DNA of 64,000 nt from Ariolimax columbianus (lineage: Eukaryota; Mollusca; Gastropoda; Stylommatophora; Arionidae), in assembly GCA_036924085.1 (NCBI GenBank), contig JAVGWX010000012.1, positions 27,942,901-28,006,900 of the forward strand, written 5' to 3'. Every line of letters begins with the position of its first letter. Within the stretch, counting starts at the first letter, position 1. A program made the translations under genes and the position numbers. This document shows positions 35,012-45,800 of this stretch, piece after piece. The notes under the pieces are model-generated. The model was not told where the DNA came from, ran no database searches, and saw only the letters and a program-made list of their open reading frames with translations.

Positions 35012-37590
35012 TTAAATAACAATGGAAAACGACTGCTGAGATTCTGCAGAGAACAAAACCTTGTCATTACAAATACAAGCGTATCCATGCCTACACAAGC
35101 GTATCCATGCCTACACAAGATGCGAGCTGGCAAGAAATGAAAGATCCATAATTGACTATGCAATAGTGAGGAAAACTGATTTCAAGTATGTAAAGGATGC
35201 TAGAGTGTTCAGAGGACCAGAGATAGGAAGCGACCACTACCTAGTTAAAATAAAAAAGAAATTGAAAAACACTATCCAGCCAGGGAACACCCATCAGCAA
35301 GCATGAAACATAATACACGAGGAGAAAATAAAATTAAGGCTTACAAACTACGAGAAACAGATGTTAAGAGGAGATACCAAGGGCTCATAACAACAGCAAT
35401 AGAAAGGATAGAGGAATGTGAAGAAGATATGGAAATGCTTTGGGTAAAATTCAAAGACATCCTCAAAGAGGCTGCAGTAGAGGCATGCGGTCAAACCAAA
35501 GAAGGGTGGAAGCGAAAGAGTACACCATGGTGGACAGAAGAAGTGAAAAGAATAATACGAGAAAAGAAAAAGGCATTGAAGCAATACCTAGGGGCTAGGA
35601 ATACAGAAGAACAAACAAACAAATATAAAGAATATGTAAATTTTAGAACATAAGCAAAGAAGACTGTGCTCAAGGCCAAACAGAAATCCTGGGAAGAATT
35701 TGGAGAGAAACTGGAAAATAATGCTGGAGAAAACCAGAAACTGTTCTACAGGACCTTAAAGAACGTGAGGAAGGAAAAGGAATTTCCCCCTGAAATTTGT
35801 TAAAGATAAACAAGGTGCGCTGTTGACCGCCCCAGAAGAGGTAATGAACAGATGGAAAGAATATTTCTCAGATCTCCTTGAAGTGGAGGAAAACCAAGCT
35901 CTGGGAGTAACAGTCCCAATTCAAGAAGAGGGAGCCATGGAGGGAAATGATAAAATCACAATGGAAGAACTAAAGGCAGCATTGGAGAAAATTAAGATTG
36001 GTAAAGCAGCAGGACATGATGGTATAACACCAGAAATGGTTAAATAAATGGGAGCGGCAGGAGAGATACTATTTATGAAGATTCTCAAGGCAGCTTGGCG
36101 TCACAAGAAGATACCAAGAGACTAGGAGGTTGCAATAATAATACCAATATTTAAAAAGGGCGACAATTGACAATGTTAAAACCACAGAGGTATTTCCCTT
36201 CTCAGTGTCCCCGGAAAAGTCTACTGTAGGATTCTAGAACGGCGATTAAGAGGTCTAGCAGAGCCAAATATGGATGAAACTCAATGGTTTAGGGCAAACC
36301 GAAGTACTCTAGACCTTATCTTTACACTCAGACAGCTAAGTGAAAAGGCTCTTGAATATGATAAAGAGATGCATCTCTGCTTTTGGGATTTGGAGAAAGG
36401 ATTTGATAAAGTTCCTTGGGACAAACTCTGGGAGTGCCTGACAAGGAAGAACATCCCAGGACCCCTGATCTCTGCCATACAGAGTTTTTATAAAACATGC
36501 AGAAATTATGTGCGGACATCAAATCAAAAGTCAGGAGAGTTCAAGACCACCAGCGGAGTAAGACAGGGGGACATTCTATCACCGTACCTTTTCATACTCC
36601 TCATGGATGAAGTCATCAAAGCCTGCAAGGAACAGACAAAAAAGTATGAAGTAGGGTACTGGAAGATGAGACCAAGTTACATATCGGAACTAGCATTTGC
36701 AGATGATGTGGCCCTGATCACGAAATTTGAAGCACATCTCCAGATCAACTTGCAGGTCTGGGAAGGAGAGTTGAAGAAGAGAGGAATGCACATCAGCAAC
36801 TCCACAAAAAAAACCATGGTGATCGCCAGAGATGAAAAGAGACATCAGATAACCCTTGGAACATGAACACTGGAGCAGGTCAGCAACTTCAAATATCTAG
36901 GAGTGGTAATAGACAGCAGGGGAGGAATCAAAGAGGAGTTAACTGCACGAAGGGCAGCAGCAGGTAGACTTTTCCATACAATAAACAGTAGAAGAGAAAT
37001 AAGCAGGAAAACAAAGGTGGATGTATACCGCTTGACCTATGTGCCTGTCCTGACATATGGATGTGATTCATGGGCAATGACTACAGCCCAAGAAAGGCAA
37101 TTACAAACTTCAGAAATGAGGTACCTAAGAAAGGCGGTTCAGATGACGAAAAGGGAAGATCCGTAACCAGACAATACGTAGCAATCTTGAAGTTCAGCCC
37201 CTGCAGACACGAGTGGAGTAGTCCCAACTACAGTAGTTTGGTCATGTCTGTAGAATGGAAGAAGATCGGATACCAAAGCGGTCATGGGAGATAAAAAGTC
37301 ATGGACGCAGACCCTGAGGTCGTCCCAAAGTACGTTGGGAAGACAACATACGACAGTCCCTAAGTGATAGAGGGATGGATTGGAAAAAGACGGCGGATAG
37401 AGCAGTGTTGCGTTCTCTTTGACAAACCTCTACATCTCACGGTAGAAGAGGAGCGACTAAGTAAGTAAGTATTGTACATTTGTCAATCAATTAATTAAAA
37501 CCCTTCAGCTCACTGTGCAGTGTAGGTCCTCAACTAGCAACCTCCAGGTCTGTCTATCCTCTGTCCTTTTCATCATAGATATGATAACCC

Positions 37591-38300
37591 TGCTCTCCTC
37601 ATGTTAGACTCGCTCTCCTCATGTTAGACTCAATATCCTAATGTTAGACTCGCTCTCCTCATGTTAGACTTGCTCTCCTCATGTTAGACTCACTCTCCTC
37701 ATGTTAGACTCAATATCCTAATGTTAGACTTGCTCTCCTCATGTTAGACTCGCTCTCCTCATGTTAGACTCACTCTCCTCATGTTAGACTCAATATCCTA
37801 ATGTTAGACTTGCTCTCCTCATGTTAGACTCGCTCTCCTCATGTTAGACTCACTCTCCTCATGTTAGACTCAATATCCTAATGTTAGACTTGCTCTCCTC
37901 ATGTTAGACTCGCTCTCCTCATGTTAGACTTGTTCTACTCATGTTAGACTTTCTCTCTTCGTGTTAGACTTGCTTTACTCATGTTAGACTTGCTCTACTC
38001 ATGTTAGACTTTGTCTACTCATGTTAGACTTGCTCTACTCATGTTAGACTTGCTCTACTCATGTTAGACTTGCTCTACTCATGTTAGACTTGCTCTACTC
38101 ATGTTAGACTTTCTCTCCTCTTGTTAGACTTGCTCTCCTCATGTTAGACTTGCTTTACTCATGTTAGACTTGCTCTACTCATGTTAGACTTTGTCTACTC
38201 ATGTTAGACTTGCTCTCCTCATGTTAGACTTGCTTTACTCATGTTAGACTTGCTCTCCTCTTGTTAGACTTGCTCTCCTCATGTTAGACTTGCTCTCCTC
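37591..38300 (+). repeat. 20 bp minisatellite, array 1 (about 35 units)
   Basis: Units are close to ATGTTAGACTTGCTCTCCTC. The left half has an 80 bp higher-order period with variants CGCTCTCCTC, CACTCTCCTC, CAATATCCTA and TGCTCTCCTC. The right half favours TGCTCTACTC and TTCTCTCCTC variants. Confidence 0.98.
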
Positions 38301-38378
38301 TTCAAGTGTGTTGTGGTCTGCCCCTGTTCCTCTTACTCATTGGGCTTCAGAACAGTGTTGTCCTTTGATTTATCTTAA

Positions 38379-38633
38379 CCCTTTACAGTCCAACCTAATT
38401 TACGAGATGGTAGTCTAATGTCCAAGACAACAGTAATTTTTGTGTGTTTCATGGTTGAAAAAAAAAGTAATTAAAACTAACTGATTTTTAAATTTTAAAG
38501 ATACTGTTGTTTATAAATCAAATTTAGCTAAATTACACTATATGGTTGATATGCAACATGTGACATCAGATAAATCAGAATGTAAGTGATGCTACTCTAG
38601 TTGACTGCAATGAATGATTTGGACTGTAAAGGG
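38379..38633. mobile_element. 255 bp MITE with TTAA target duplication (copy 1)
   Basis: Perfect 15 bp terminal inverted repeats, CCCTTTACAGTCCAA and TTGGACTGTAAAGGG, are flanked by TTAA at 38375-38378 and 38634-38637. There is no coding capacity. TTAA and CCC-starting ends fit a piggyBac-type MITE, but the ends differ from those of the 32407 element, so another transposase would be needed. Confidence 0.92.
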
Positions 38634-38934
38634 TTAATTAAGTTGTCTATAGTCATCCATGTCTTTTGTATATCTGTATTTGTTTCCAAATTTAGCACAT
38701 GTATATAACATAACTCAACAAAGTACTTCCTTGTTTCACCCTCCTTTATATATTACGACTAGCAGACAAACCTCTACATCTCACGGTAGAAGAGGAGCGA
38801 CTAAGTAAGTAAGTATTGTACATTTGTCAATCAATTAATTAAAACCCTTCAGCTCACTGTGCAGTGTAGGTCCTCAACTAGCAACCTCCAGGTCTGTCTA
38901 TCCTCTGTCCTTTTCATCATAGATATGATAACCC

Positions 38935-39644
38935 TGCTCTCCTCATGTTAGACTCGCTCTCCTCATGTTAGACTCAATATCCTAATGTTAGACTCGCTCT
39001 CCTCATGTTAGACTTGCTCTCCTCATGTTAGACTCACTCTCCTCATGTTAGACTCAATATCCTAATGTTAGACTTGCTCTCCTCATGTTAGACTCGCTCT
39101 CCTCATGTTAGACTCACTCTCCTCATGTTAGACTCAATATCCTAATGTTAGACTTGCTCTCCTCATGTTAGACTCGCTCTCCTCATGTTAGACTCACTCT
39201 CCTCATGTTAGACTCAATATCCTAATGTTAGACTTGCTCTCCTCATGTTAGACTCGCTCTCCTCATGTTAGACTTGTTCTACTCATGTTAGACTTTCTCT
39301 CTTCGTGTTAGACTTGCTTTACTCATGTTAGACTTGCTCTACTCATGTTAGACTTTGTCTACTCATGTTAGACTTGCTCTACTCATGTTAGACTTGCTCT
39401 ACTCATGTTAGACTTGCTCTACTCATGTTAGACTTGCTCTACTCATGTTAGACTTTCTCTCCTCTTGTTAGACTTGCTCTCCTCATGTTAGACTTGCTTT
39501 ACTCATGTTAGACTTGCTCTACTCATGTTAGACTTTGTCTACTCATGTTAGACTTGCTCTCCTCATGTTAGACTTGCTTTACTCATGTTAGACTTGCTCT
39601 CCTCTTGTTAGACTTGCTCTCCTCATGTTAGACTTGCTCTCCTC
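38935..39644 (+). repeat. 20 bp minisatellite, array 2 (about 35 units)
   Basis: Unit-for-unit copy of the 37591-38300 array within the second 1344 bp block, with the same variant order. Confidence 0.98.
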
Positions 39645-39722
39645 TTCAAGTGTGTTGTGGTCTGCCCCTGTTCCTCTTACTCATTGGGCTTCAGAACAGT
39701 GTTGTCCTTTGATTTATCTTAA

Positions 39723-39977
39723 CCCTTTACAGTCCAACCTAATTTACGAGATGGTAGTCTAATGTCCAAGACAACAGTAATTTTTGTGTGTTTCATGGTT
39801 GAAAAAAAAAGTAATTAAAACTAACTGATTTTTAAATTTTAAAGATACTGTTGTTTATAAATCAAATTTAGCTAAATTACACTATATGGTTGATATGCAA
39901 CATGTGACATCAGATAAATCAGAATGTAAGTGATGCTACTCTAGTTGACTGCAATGAATGATTTGGACTGTAAAGGG
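39723..39977. mobile_element. 255 bp MITE with TTAA target duplication (copy 2)
   Basis: This second copy arose by the 1344 bp tandem duplication rather than by transposition. Ends and TTAA flanks are the same as in copy 1. Confidence 0.92.
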
Positions 39978-40108
39978 TTAATTAAGTTGTCTATAGTCAT
40001 CCATGTCTTTTGTATATCTGTATTTGTTTCCAAATTTAGCACATGTATATAACATAACTCAACAAAGTACTTCCTTGTTTCACCCTCCTTTATATATTAC
40101 GACTAGCA

Positions 40109-41649
40109 GACATGGACAGAACATCTTCCAGCCAGTAGAACTGAACAATATGAAAGAAACAACAGTAAATTAACAATTAAAGGTTCTCCCTTCTTGCACC
40201 CTTCTACATTGCACTCTTTTCTACATTGCACTCCATTTCCCCACTCCCACTTTGTTCAACGCAGACATCTCCCCCACCAACCTGCTCCTCCATCTGCCAC
40301 CAGAAGAGTGCATTATGCGTTTTATTAATTTTTTATTGTTTGTTTATGTGGAGGCTATCCTAAAATGATGTCATAATCAAATGGATGGATTGATACAATT
40401 TAAATAGATTTTAAACAGAAAATTAGAAGATACAAAAAAATCATATGACACTAGTATTTGAACCATGGATCTCTAGCAACCTAGGCGAGGATCACACCTC
40501 TAGACCATCGTGCCGGTTGAAAATTACATTTCACAAAGTAAGTATGTGGTGTTGGTTTGTTTTGACTATGGAGGCAGGCAGAAACATGTTTCGTTTCTTA
40601 CAAATGTGACTTGGCTTTATTAATTACTAAAGATTAGCTTGCTCTGCGACTATGTCAATTCGATGGCACTTACAGCTGGAAAATAAATACAACACAGCTG
40701 TTTTTTTATCTCAGCTATTTATTTAATGACGCCATAAAGGAATTAAATGAATTAATCAAATTTTAAACAAAAAAATGAGAAGGAAAAAAATAGCGGAACT
40801 CATCTTCTATCTGAATCCACATGATTTTATCAGCCAATCAAATCACCTCTGCAAACTCTTGATAAATGAGATGTGTCAAGCGAGAATTGATTCAAACGAG
40901 AATTGATTCCATGATACTCAAATTAGTTGGCAAATTGTCGATTCATTAAGTCAATAGAACATTATTACCGATAACCTGGTTCATTAATATGTCGTCATAT
41001 GTTATCAGTGATTTCCTCTCCATAACAATTGATAAGCTCAGTTTGGGTTGTTTTAGATATATGGAGGAGTTTTTCGATTCTTGACCAAAATTTAAAGTAA
41101 GTTGAAAATAGTGTTAAAGTTACCTTTCTTGGTAATAAAGTCAGTAATATTTTCTGTAAAGTTGTTTATTAGACCTTCATCCTGATAATCTCAATATTTT
41201 GCTCTGTTGTCCAATAGTAATTATTAGATCTAAAATACAACAAATTATGTTTTGTTGAATTGTTTGTAGCTCTGATTGGACAGTAAGCTTTGATCTAATC
41301 TTTTAAAATTTTGTACCAACAGGTAAAATGATTTTGCCTGTGTGTTTTGAGAGCCAAAAAGAGTAGCATAGAATAGTTACACTAACCTGATAATGTTGTA
41401 AGAGGCAAGTAAGGAGAGTTGGAATGGGGCTGGCTACTACATCCTGTAGAAACTGTAAACCAGGAAAAACAGAAAAAAGCTTAATGCACCAGGGTAGAAG
41501 AAGAACAATTAAGTTAATTAAACAGATTTTTCAGTAGTTCCTTAATCCTGAAATTATTATTTTTGACATTTATTGCAGCAATATTAATATTCTCCTCATT
41601 TACAATTACATTTCTTGATTTCTGTTAGTTCTTTTATTGAATATGTAGT
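40109..41649. other. Non-coding stretch upstream of GPD2
   Basis: Apart from the tRNA-like segment at 40447-40514 there is a short repeat piece at 41385-41475 (TTGTAAGAGGCAAGTAAGGA then CATCCTGTAGAAACTGTAAA). This piece resembles 56398-56465 and 50530-50560. No open frame of note and no clear promoter were seen. Confidence 0.45.
40447..40514 (-). pseudogene. tRNA-Pro-like (AGG) pseudogene or SINE head
   Basis: On the minus strand the segment reads GGCACGATGGTCTAGAGGTG, then ATCCTCGCCTAGGTTGC and GGTTCAAATACTAGTGTC. The A box (TGGTCTAGAGG), an AGG anticodon in the expected place and a B-box-like GGTTCAAATAC are visible. Six of seven acceptor pairs can form if a G-T pair is allowed. The T stem is badly mispaired, so it is unlikely to be a working tRNA. 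Confidence 0.6.
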
Positions 41650-42006
41650 CGGGATCAAGATGCTGAGCAGCGCATGAGCTGCAGTGGTCAGCGACCCATA
41701 GCTGACCGCTAGCGTCAGGGCCAGCGAACCATAGCTGCCAAGACCCTTCTATACCTCCACGCGATAATCCTGGATAACAGGCTCAGCTGGGCAGACTGGC
41801 TAAGGAGAAGGGATCGAAGAGGGAATGCTAACCCGGTACTAAAAAAATGCTTGCTGACGTCGGATGTGTTGGACCGAAAGGTGCAAATATTGCAGCCAAG
41901 CTGTAAACTACAACAAAACGCATTCCGTTCTCTGGACCACATTCTGCTACTTACCCTTTCAGGGTTTGGTAGTGGGAGATTGAGAACGAAGAAGAAGAAG
42001 AAGAAT
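41650..42006 (+). repeat. SINE-A, full-length copy with (GAA)n tail
   Basis: The body runs from GGGATCAAGATGCTGAGCAG to GAGATTGAGAACGAAGAAGA. The 10 bp duplication AATATGTAGT flanks it at 41640-41649 and 42007-42016. It lies about 740 bp upstream of the GPD2 start codon. Confidence 0.94.
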
Positions 42007-42747
42007 AATATGTAGTGACTGATGAAGACATGATGTACTTTGAAATCAGACATAGAAGGGTCTGCTGAAGTTTTAGTTACTGTAACGACTTCAAGTTTTG
42101 TAGATTCTTTTTGTATTTATTTTTCTGTGGCTGCTATTTATTTTGGCTTTAAGAGTGTATGGTCGATCTGTATTTTGAATATCTATTAAAGCCCCAAGAG
42201 GTGGCTAAGATACTGGTCTCTCTTTGCCAAGAGGATATGGGTTCAAGACTATGGTTGTACCTCAGCAATGGAAATAAACACTGCAATGTTGTTTGCCTTA
42301 GATTTGCATACCATAATGCGTGGCAGAATGGTTTTGAGGCTTGCCTGCCGACAAGGAGGGCAGAGGTTTGAATCCTAGAATGGCATATGTTGTTTTTCTG
42401 GTGAGGATGAAAAAACAAACATAGCCAGCATACAGCAGTGGTGAAGCGACCTGTAGTTCTCAGCCTAAAAAACACCCCTACTACGCCAGCAATGGGAAAA
42501 AGTCGAATTGACAGTTTTAACATTTTATTTTAGCATCTTAAAATCGTTTTGTTTTTTTTGGTTGGTGGTGGAAATTGTTCATTTTGCCATTGTCTTCAAT
42601 TCGTTATTAAAAATATGTTTTGCAGCAAAAACAATATTAGACTTGTATTTCATTATAGCACCTATAGTTTGCCATTGTCTTTTCCTCCATGACATATCTA
42701 CATGACACTTCAAAGTTTTAAGTATGTTGTGAGTTCCAAGTTCAATC

Positions 42748-42855
42748 ATGAGGACATTCAAATTTGCAAAACGTTTGGTCTACCTATCCATCGCAGGATT
42801 TGGGGGCTTCTACACAGCCACAATACTCTACCCTTCTCTTGCTTCTCGGTATAAG
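42748..42855 (+). CDS. GPD2: GPD2 coding exon 1 (leader)
   Basis: The exon has 36 codons, ending SLASRYK before a GTAATT donor. It holds the mitochondrial leader and hydrophobic segment. It was not seen as a long open frame and is placed by phase and by position relative to exon 2. Confidence 0.75.
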
Positions 42856-45800
42856 GTAATTATTATTTTATTACTTTTTATTTTCTGAACACAATTTGCT
42901 TTGCATATTTAAATTATAATTTGATTGTTTTGGGTATCGGAAGATAATACCAATCTATATATTGAAGCTGGCATTTGCTGATGATATGGCTCTGATTACC
43001 AATTCATAGGCACATCTCCAGACCAATCTTCAAATCTGGAAAGGTGGGACAGTGTGGGCAAGGGATTCACGGCTCACAAGCCGAAGGTGCTGGGTTCGCT
43101 CCTTAATCACATCACCCCGGGGAAGTAAACCCTTAGAAAATGGCAGGAGGAAGCAGACCCTTACATAAAATGCATGCTGAAGTCGGATACACTGGGTCTC
43201 AAGCGCAAAATAAAAACCACAGTGCAAATAACACTGTCCTAAGGAATAGAGAAATAAGGCAAACACAAAAAAAAAAATATGAAAAGAGCAGTTGGAGGAA
43301 TGAGGAATGATCACTAGAAGTTCAAAAATAAAACCCATGGTGGTCTCCAAAGACCCCTAAACACATACTTCAAGAATGCCTGGCCCACAAAGAACTAAGA
43401 TGCCAGATGGAGTAGAACTGAGCCAAAAGCTCAGACCTGGAAAGAACTGTGGACCTCATCCTGGCGATAGGACTGAAAATGTAGCATGATAAAAAAAACC
43501 CAAAAAGAAGAAGGTCTCGAAAGAGGCGAAGAGATATCACATTATGCTGGGTTAGCAGCCCCTGGAACAGGTGAAACAGTTAATTTACATTAAAATACAT
43601 TGTAGCTGTAATAGACCAGTAAAGAAGAGTTGGGCACTTGGAAGAGCAGCAACTAGCAAACTTTTTCATGCGATTAACAGAGCTCCTCAGTAAATAAGAA
43701 ATGAGTAAGACAACTAAGAGGGCTGTAAACAGCGCCACATGTGCACCGGTTTTGACTTAAGACTCTGAAATGAGATATCTAAGAACAATGGTCCAAGTAA
43801 CAAGAAGACGCAATGTCCGCAATCAGACAGTATAGCATGTTCTTGAAACCAAGCTCTTGCCAACTCGAATGGAACAAAATCTAAACTTTGGTGCTTTTCA
43901 TCCAGTAGGATCTTGCTAGCTGCATCGTTTCTGTTGAACAAGTCATTTTTCTTGTGAGTCACATATCCCAAACACTCTATTGCAGAGAGGTGGACTGTAA
44001 AACCCATCTATCTTCCAGAGTACTAAGTGGGGAATGATTTCTTGTCAGACACATAAAGAAAATGAAAGCCATACAGTCCTGCTTACAGATGCTCTGGCCG
44101 TAGTCACAGCGCTAAAAAGCCAGAAAAACACTGAGCTTAATGACTTAAGAGCAGTACTCTGTCAACTATGCCAGCAGTCCGCACCAAAAAGGGTAGTGGT
44201 ACAGTGGGTCCCATCACACGGCAACGAGGAGGCAGACAGACTGGCAAAAGAAGGTGCAAGACTACCACAAACAGATACTAGTATGACGTATGAAGAGTCA
44301 AAACGGCTTATTAAAGCCAGATACATGACCAAATGGGAAACCGAACATACCGGTTACACCAAAAACGATGCCTATTACCAGTTGAACAGAAGAGAGCAGG
44401 TCGTTGTCTTCAGACTTCGCACTGGCCACAATAGACTGAGGTACCACCTATTCAACAAATTGAAGATAGGTGGCACCGACGAATGCCCGTGTGGTACCGG
44501 GAAAATGACCGCTGAACATCTGCTGCAGAACTGCCCGACATACGAGGATCAGAGAGAGCAGATGTGGCCATCACCAGTGGAACTGCAAGACAAGCTCTAT
44601 GGCAGTGTCGACAGCCTCAGGATGACCGCCGCTTTTTTCGAAAAAATAATGGTTACTGTCTGACTGCGTACGAAGAAGAAGAAGAAGAAGAAGATTTCTT
44701 GTCAGCTGACTGTTTCAAGTCCCTGCATGTTGTACTGCGATTTGTAGTTTGGAGATGTTGAACCATTCGCAGGTTTCCGTTCTTGATGTAACATGGGCTC
44801 TACATGAATGTTAAACTTGGATACAATGGGCCTGTGGTGCCACACATAACTTTAGTTACATGCATGTCTCGTTTATCTTTCCTACAAGTGATAACATAGT
44901 CAATGAGATGCCACTAGTTAGATTGGTGTTTTGTTTCTGATGGGCAAATGAAATATGATGTTAGTGATTGAGAGGTCATGAAAGGCACAGAGACTCAGCA
45001 GAATTTGGTAATTACTGTTCCACGTTCCTGTGTCGTGTGCCCCAAGTACTCTCTCCCTGGAATGATGGTCTTCTTCTTCATTTGTTTTCAATCTCCCGCT
45101 ACCGGGGACGGCGTGGCCTAGTGGTTAAGTGGCACGGCTCACAAACCGAAGGTGCTGGGTTCGATCCCCATCACAGCACCGCACGTTACCCCGGGGAAGC
45201 AAACCCTTAGAAAATGCAGGAGGAAGCAGACCCTAACATAAAATACATGCTGAAGTCGGATGCACTGGGCCGACAGGCGCAAAATAAAAACCACAGTGCA
45301 ACGCACATAGCCTTGGGGATTAGAGAAATAAGGCGAACGCAAAAAAAAAAAAAAAAAAATCTTCGGCTACCAAGCCCTGAAATGGGCTTTGCAAGTAGCA
45401 TGTGTTGTGCCGTAGTTTATTGCTTGACTGTGATATTTGATCCTTTCAGTCTGACACATCTGATTTCGGCAGATGGAATGATGGTCATAGCCAACTCTGG
45501 TATTGAAGTCCTCAAGGACTACGAGCTTGTTGGACTAGGAGGCAGACCTAATGAATGTGTTGAAATTCTTGTAGAATTTATCCTTTGCCTTCTCAGGGTT
45601 AGTCATTGTCTGGACATATGCATTTATCAATGTAGCACACCTCGTCCGACCGAATGAGCGTCGAAGAGACATCAGTCTATCATTTGTGCCATTGGAGAGC
45701 ACAGCAAACTCTTGGACTAGTCTGGATCTGAGGGTGAATCGACACCGGACGCGTGTCCTTCTGTGCTGGCACAACCATATGAAGCACCAAAGCCTGTTGA

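Larger units (their letters stand above)
31682..37469 (+). mobile_element. RTE-type LINE, full length but decayed, interrupted by piggyBac
   Basis: The 15 bp duplication TATTGTACATTTGTC flanks the element at 31667-31681 and 37470-37484. Without the piggyBac insert its length is about 3.18 kb, normal for RTE. The endonuclease region starts TTIYGTWNVRSINGKEHELI near 31945 and includes EILLLGDFNARVGND at 32300. The RT domain has KIGKAAGHDGITPEMVK, CFWDLEKGFDKVPWDKLWE, SGVRQGDILSPYLFILLMDE and catalytic LAFADDVALI (36690). The C-terminus is TYGCDSWAMTTAQERQLQTS, EMRYLRKAVQMTKRED, and the frame stops near 37420. The 3' UTR is only about 50 bp and ends in (GTAA)n, as in RTE. Several stops and a 20 bp local duplication near 35080-35120 break the frame. 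Confidence 0.92.
37421..38764. repeat. Tandem segmental duplication, copy 1 (1344 bp)
   Basis: The copy starts at GACAAACCTCTACATCTCAC, in the RTE 3' end, and runs through the 20 bp minisatellite and a MITE. The same sequence restarts at 38765. All aligned lines I compared are the same, base for base. The breakpoints share the short word GACA. Confidence 0.95.
38765..40108. repeat. Tandem segmental duplication, copy 2 (1344 bp)
   Basis: Direct repeat of 37421-38764 at an offset of exactly 1344 bp. It ends at GACTAGCAGACA near 40101-40112. It carries its own copy of the RTE 3' end, TAAG tail, minisatellite and MITE. Confidence 0.95.

Noticed and set aside
37591..39644. Regularly repeated 20 bp units, considered as a CRISPR-like array
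   Set aside because: Units are directly adjacent with no unique spacers, and the genome is clearly eukaryotic. It is a minisatellite.
38301..39722. Two MITE copies considered as independent insertions
   Set aside because: Their flanks are the same for hundreds of bases. Copy 2 comes from the 1344 bp tandem duplication.
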